DNA of 36,250 nt, from contig JAJRUP010000079.1 of NCBI GenBank assembly GCA_024277725.1, forward strand, positions 1 to 36,250, given 5' to 3'. This DNA is from a bacterium. GTDB taxonomy: Bacteria > CG2-30-53-67. Shown here one piece after another: positions 33,045 to 36,250 of the stretch. The position numbers and the translations under genes are program-made. Below the pieces are notes generated by a model. It saw nothing but the letters and a program-made list of their open reading frames with translations. It had not been told where the DNA came from and made no database searches. Position 1 is the stretch's first letter. The number at the start of each line of letters is the position of its first letter.

Positions 33045-33380
33045 ATGAATGTGAAACGGAACAAAGTCGGTGTCATCACCTTCCTCACGCCCGAGGGGGC
33101 GATGATCGGCGAGGAGATGCTTCCCTTCGAGGCGGAGATTTCCGAGTGCCTGGAGCGGGATGAACTCCGGCTGGTCATTGATTTCGATCATGTACCCTAC
33201 ATCGACAGCGAAGGACTGGAACGACTACTCGACGCTTTCAACCGGGTCCGGGAGCGGAACGGAAATATCAAGATTTCCAATCCGAACCCGCTGTGCAACG
33301 AAATCCTGGAGATTACCCGGATGACCCGATATTTCGACATCTTCTTTGATTTGGAAAAGGCCGCGAGGAGTTTCTTATGA
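33045..33380 (+). CDS. STAS-domain anti-sigma factor antagonist-like protein
   Basis: The 111-residue protein is a single STAS domain with the phosphorylatable serine S55 in VPYIDSEGLERLL, the site used by SpoIIAA/RsbV-type antagonists. A kinase partner of the RsbW type is not in the window. ATG 33045 follows GGAG with good spacing; the longer ORF start is upstream in another gene. It overlaps pilB by four bases. In this context it may relay a signal to pilus assembly rather than to a sigma factor. Confidence 0.88.
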   Translation: MNVKRNKVGVITFLTPEGAMIGEEMLPFEAEISECLERDELRLVIDFDHVPYIDSEGLERLLDAFNRVRERNGNIKISNPNPLCNEILEITRMTRYFDIFFDLEKAARSFL

Positions 33381-35083
33381 AGGTTGCCGTACCGGGGCTC
33401 CGAAAAAAGTTAGGTGAGATCCTCGTCGCGGAAGGGGCCATCACCGCGGAACAGTGCCGTGAGGCCTTGGCCGTCCAGAAGAAGACGGGCAAGATGTTGG
33501 GACAGCTCTTCGTCGAGATGAACATGATCACCGAGGAGGACCTGGTCAACATCCTGAGTCGGCAGCTCGGGTATCCCCATGTCTGGCTGCGGAAGGGGCT
33601 GATCGACCCCAAGGTGGTCCGGATCATTCCCAAGGAGAAGGCAAAACTCTACAAGGTCATTCCCATGTTCAAGGTCTTCGACGAGTTGACCCTCGCCACG
33701 GCCGACCCCCAGGCGATCTTCGCCTTTGACGAACTTGCCCGGATGACGAACTGTACCCTTCATCCCGTTCTCTGCCGGGCGACGGATATCTTGAAGGCGA
33801 TTGACGATTACTACGACGAGGAGGTGCAGATTACCGACTTCCTCGATGAACTGGATGAAAACGAGATTCAGCTCGTCGAAAACAATCTCGACCGGAACAC
33901 CCAGGAGATCGGGGAACTGGCCGAGGGGAGCCCGATCATCAACCTGGTAAACCTGATCGTCTTGAAGGCGATCAAGTACCGGGCCTCGGACATCCACATC
34001 GAACCGGACCGGAGCAAATTCCGGGTCCGCTACCGGATCGACGGCGTCATGTACGAAGTGATGACTCCCAAACTTGATCTCCACCCGGCGGTCGTCTCGC
34101 GGTTGAAGATCATGGCACGCCTCGACATTGCCGAACGGCGTCTTCCCCAGGATGGAAGGATCCAGGTCTATATCGAAGGACGCTCCGTTGATCTCCGTTT
34201 CTCCTCTCTGCCGGGAATCTTCGGTGAAAAGGTTGTCCTCCGGGTTCTTGATAAGAAGGGGGCGATCCTCGATCTGAACAAGCTCGGGTTCGGCGAAGAG
34301 ACGTTGCACAAATTCAAGGGGCTCCTCAAGCGGCCCTTCGGCCTGATTCTCGTAACGGGCCCCACGGGATCGGGAAAGACGACGACCCTCTACTCGGCGA
34401 TCAATTACCTGAACACCATTGAAAAGAACATCGTCACCATTGAAGATCCGGTGGAGTATCAACTCGAGATCATCAACCAGAATCAGGTGGAGGAAGGGAT
34501 CGGGCTCACCTTGGCCAGAGTCCTCAAGCATACCCTGCGGCAGGACCCGGACATCATCATGGTCGGCGAGATCCGGGATCGTGAAACAGCGGAGATCGCC
34601 ATCCAGGCCTCTCTTACGGGGCATCTCGTGCTTTCGACGATCCATACCAACGACAGCGCCGGGACGATCAGCCGTCTCATCGATATGGGGATCGCCCCCT
34701 ATCTCCTCTCCTCCTCTCTGGCGGGCGTGATCGCCCAACGGCTGGTGCGGTCGGTCTGTCCCGACTGCAAGACCACCTACTATCCTACGGCCGACCTGTT
34801 GAAACAGATGGGCTGGGAGAACGAAAGGAGTCTCCGCCTCATAAAGGGGAAGGGATGTTCCACCTGCTACGATTCGGGCTACAAGGGCCGTCTCGGGATC
34901 TATGAACTGATGGAGGTGGACTCCGGTCTGAAATCGTTGATCCTGCGCAATCCTTCGGTAAAGGATATCCGGGAATTCCAGCGGGAAAAAGGGATTCCCA
35001 CACTGCTCCAGGAAGGGCTTCAGAAAGCGCGGGAACGACGGACCACGATCGAAGAGGTGATGCGGGCGGTATATGTGGAATAG
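33377..35083 (+). CDS. pilB: Type IV pilus / type II secretion assembly ATPase (PilB/GspE)
   Basis: The 568-residue ATPase has the N-terminal MshE-type domain (LGEILVAEGAITAEQC, residues 10-25) that in related proteins binds c-di-GMP. The secretion ATPase core has Walker A GPTGSGKTTT (K334), the Asp box region TIEDPVEYQLE, Walker B DIIMVGEIRDRETAE, and the His box HTNDSAG. The tetracysteine zinc site is CPDC...CSTC (C461, C464, C494, C497). It powers extension of pili or pseudopili. It overlaps the STAS gene and is followed after 60 bases by PilC. It ends in TAG at a natural terminus. The upstream HD-GYP protein makes c-di-GMP control an attractive inference. Confidence 0.95.
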   Translation: MKVAVPGLRKKLGEILVAEGAITAEQCREALAVQKKTGKMLGQLFVEMNMITEEDLVNILSRQLGYPHVWLRKGLIDPKVVRIIPKEKAKLYKVIPMFKVFDELTLATADPQAIFAFDELARMTNCTLHPVLCRATDILKAIDDYYDEEVQITDFLDELDENEIQLVENNLDRNTQEIGELAEGSPIINLVNLIVLKAIKYRASDIHIEPDRSKFRVRYRIDGVMYEVMTPKLDLHPAVVSRLKIMARLDIAERRLPQDGRIQVYIEGRSVDLRFSSLPGIFGEKVVLRVLDKKGAILDLNKLGFGEETLHKFKGLLKRPFGLILVTGPTGSGKTTTLYSAINYLNTIEKNIVTIEDPVEYQLEIINQNQVEEGIGLTLARVLKHTLRQDPDIIMVGEIRDRETAEIAIQASLTGHLVLSTIHTNDSAGTISRLIDMGIAPYLLSSSLAGVIAQRLVRSVCPDCKTTYYPTADLLKQMGWENERSLRLIKGKGCSTCYDSGYKGRLGIYELMEVDSGLKSLILRNPSVKDIREFQREKGIPTLLQEGLQKARERRTTIEEVMRAVYVE

Positions 35084-35143
35084 CAAGGCTGTCAGCGATC
35101 AGCAGTCAGCAATCAGTAAAAGCTGTTAAAGCGGGAAGCACCT
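35084..35143. repeat. Short intergenic repeat between pilB and pilC
   Basis: CAGCGATCAGCAGTCAGCAATCAG at 35093-35116 consists of imperfect repeats of (G)TCAGCAATCAG, a frequent dispersed repeat in many bacterial genomes. It lies in an otherwise tight operon and is followed by AAGCGGGAAGCACCT, with a weak ribosome binding site for pilC. Confidence 0.7.
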
Positions 35144-36250
35144 ATGGCCATTGCGACAACGACAGTCAAAAAAATGCCCCGGCAGAAGATGGGGAAAAGT
35201 TTTTCTCTAAAGGAGTTGAAAAAGTTCAATCCCGAGATCTCCTTTCGGAAGAAAATCTCCGGCCGGGAGCTGATCTTTTTTACAAGCCAGCTTTCCCTGA
35301 TGCTGGAGATCGGCGCACCCCTGAACACGAGTCTTGCCGCCATTTCCCGGCAGATTGCAAATCCGGAGTTTCAAAGGATTGTCGGGGAGATCACAGCCGC
35401 CGTGGAAGATGGAAAGATGTTCTCCGAAGTCCTGCGGAAATATCCCCGCCTCTTCTCGGCGGAATATGTGAGTCTCGTCAATGCCGGAGAAGACAGCGGG
35501 CATCTCCGGGAGATGCTCGATCGTGCCGTGGAACTCCAGGAGAAGCGGGAGGAGTTCCGCTCCGCCCTGCGCGGTGCCATGACTTATCCCCTGGTGCTCT
35601 GTATCGTTACGGTGGGTGTCATCATCTTCATGCTCTCCTTCGTCTTTCCCCGATTTACGGTTCTCTTCAGAGGAGTTGAGGAAATCCTGCCGCCGACGAC
35701 ACGCTTTCTCATGGCCGCGAGCGATTTTCTTCGTGCCTACTGGGTTCTTGTGGCGGCCTTCTTCGCCTTCTGCTGGATCGGAATGCACTTTTTTCTCCGG
35801 ACCGACCGGGGCAGACTCGCCATCGACCGGCTGAAGATTACCCTCCCCCTTCTGTCCGGGGTGACGATCAAGGTCTATCTCTCGCAACTGCTGCGGACCC
35901 TCGGTTTCCTCATCGGGAGCAATGTACCTTTGCTGGAGGCCCTGGACATTACCCGGCGCGGTACTGCCAACCGTCTTTTTTCCTCCTTTGTCGACCGGAT
36001 CTATGAGAATGTCGAGGCCGGGAAGGGGATCTCGCCGGCCTTTGAAGAGACTCCCTTCATCCCCGAGACGGTGACGCAGATGGTCCGGACCGGGGAGGAG
36101 GCCCAGAAGCTGTCTTCCGTCATGCTCCGACTCTCCGATTATTACGAGGGGGAGATCAAGGGGCAGGTGAAGAAGCTCACCACCGTCATCGAGCCGGTGC
36201 TGCTGATTCTCATGGGAATCGTGGTCGGTCTGATCGTTGTCTCTCTGATC
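35144..36250 (+). CDS. pilC: Pilus / type II secretion inner-membrane platform protein (PilC/GspF), 3' end missing
   Basis: The frame is open from ATG 35144 to the window end (369 codons), so the ORF track omits it. The protein has two GspF domains: the first around 60-170 (FTSQLSLMLEIGAPLNTSL, AGEDSGHLREMLDRA) and the second around 255-369 (LRTLGFLIGSNVPLLEALD, VRTGEEAQKLSSVMLRLSDYY). Membrane segments lie near 165-190 and 205-230, and the last helix begins at the window edge. About 25-35 residues are missing compared with the usual 400. It forms the inner-membrane base that PilB drives. Its order after pilB is typical. Confidence 0.94.
   Translation, partial: MAIATTTVKKMPRQKMGKSFSLKELKKFNPEISFRKKISGRELIFFTSQLSLMLEIGAPLNTSLAAISRQIANPEFQRIVGEITAAVEDGKMFSEVLRKYPRLFSAEYVSLVNAGEDSGHLREMLDRAVELQEKREEFRSALRGAMTYPLVLCIVTVGVIIFMLSFVFPRFTVLFRGVEEILPPTTRFLMAASDFLRAYWVLVAAFFAFCWIGMHFFLRTDRGRLAIDRLKITLPLLSGVTIKVYLSQLLRTLGFLIGSNVPLLEALDITRRGTANRLFSSFVDRIYENVEAGKGISPAFEETPFIPETVTQMVRTGEEAQKLSSVMLRLSDYYEGEIKGQVKKLTTVIEPVLLILMGIVVGLIVVSLI

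Noticed and set aside
33410-35086. 558-codon minus-strand ORF opposite pilB
   Set aside because: It is antisense to an unmistakable PilB with all its ATPase motifs.

Overview
This window looks like a chromosome segment from a Gram-negative, deltaproteobacteria-like bacterium (Desulfobacterota in the broad sense). The inference rests on GC-rich codon use, a receiver-DUF4388 protein, many GAF/PAS/histidine-kinase proteins, a type IV pilus or type II secretion ATPase next to two-component genes, a lipoprotein MltD, and the usual litter of short intergenic repeats. The assignment is by gene style only; no rRNA or tRNA was seen to anchor it.

Layout. The first 110 bases are the 3' tail of an integron integrase. 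Then come a zinc-ribbon/TPR/metallopeptidase membrane protein, a UbiB-family kinase and a PASTA protein (+), facing a GAF/degenerate-GGDEF protein and a receiver-DUF4388 protein (-). From 8.8 to 15.4 kb (+) lie a secreted/anchored hypothetical protein, asd, tldD and two histidine kinases. From 15.8 to 20.4 kb is a tightly coupled run: purM-purN, a NUDT22-like Nudix protein, a PhzF-family protein and a dicarboxylate/glutamate symporter. A small gene plus nucleotidyltransferase pair follows. Then on the minus strand are mltD (split), a zinc alcohol dehydrogenase and a chemotaxis-type transducer (split), and on the plus strand an ABC dipeptide/oligopeptide permease pair. The last 7 kb (+) is a probable operon: membrane histidine kinase, response regulator, HD-GYP protein, STAS protein, PilB and PilC (cut by the window end).

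Two things stand out. (1) A dispersed intergenic element occurs six times between 4.1 and 26.4 kb. It has 20-bp terminal inverted repeats close to GTGGTCCTGTTCGTAAATAC, an asymmetric inner motif, and often an internal hairpin. Copies abut stop codons or ribosome binding sites, like a MITE or REP/BIME family. (2) Three genes (a response-regulator/histidine kinase hybrid, mltD and the chemotaxis transducer) are each interrupted by one in-frame TAG with the homologous frame continuing directly after it, and each TAG is followed by AT. No TAA or TGA interruption or frameshift was seen, although TAG also ends at least five genes normally. This may be amber readthrough/recoding, or parallel C-to-T nonsense changes.

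Other points are a receiver with Glu at the phospho-acceptor position, a GGDEF domain without its signature, a promoter-terminator leader ahead of the pilus operon, and a strongly folded divergent intergenic region near 8.65 kb.
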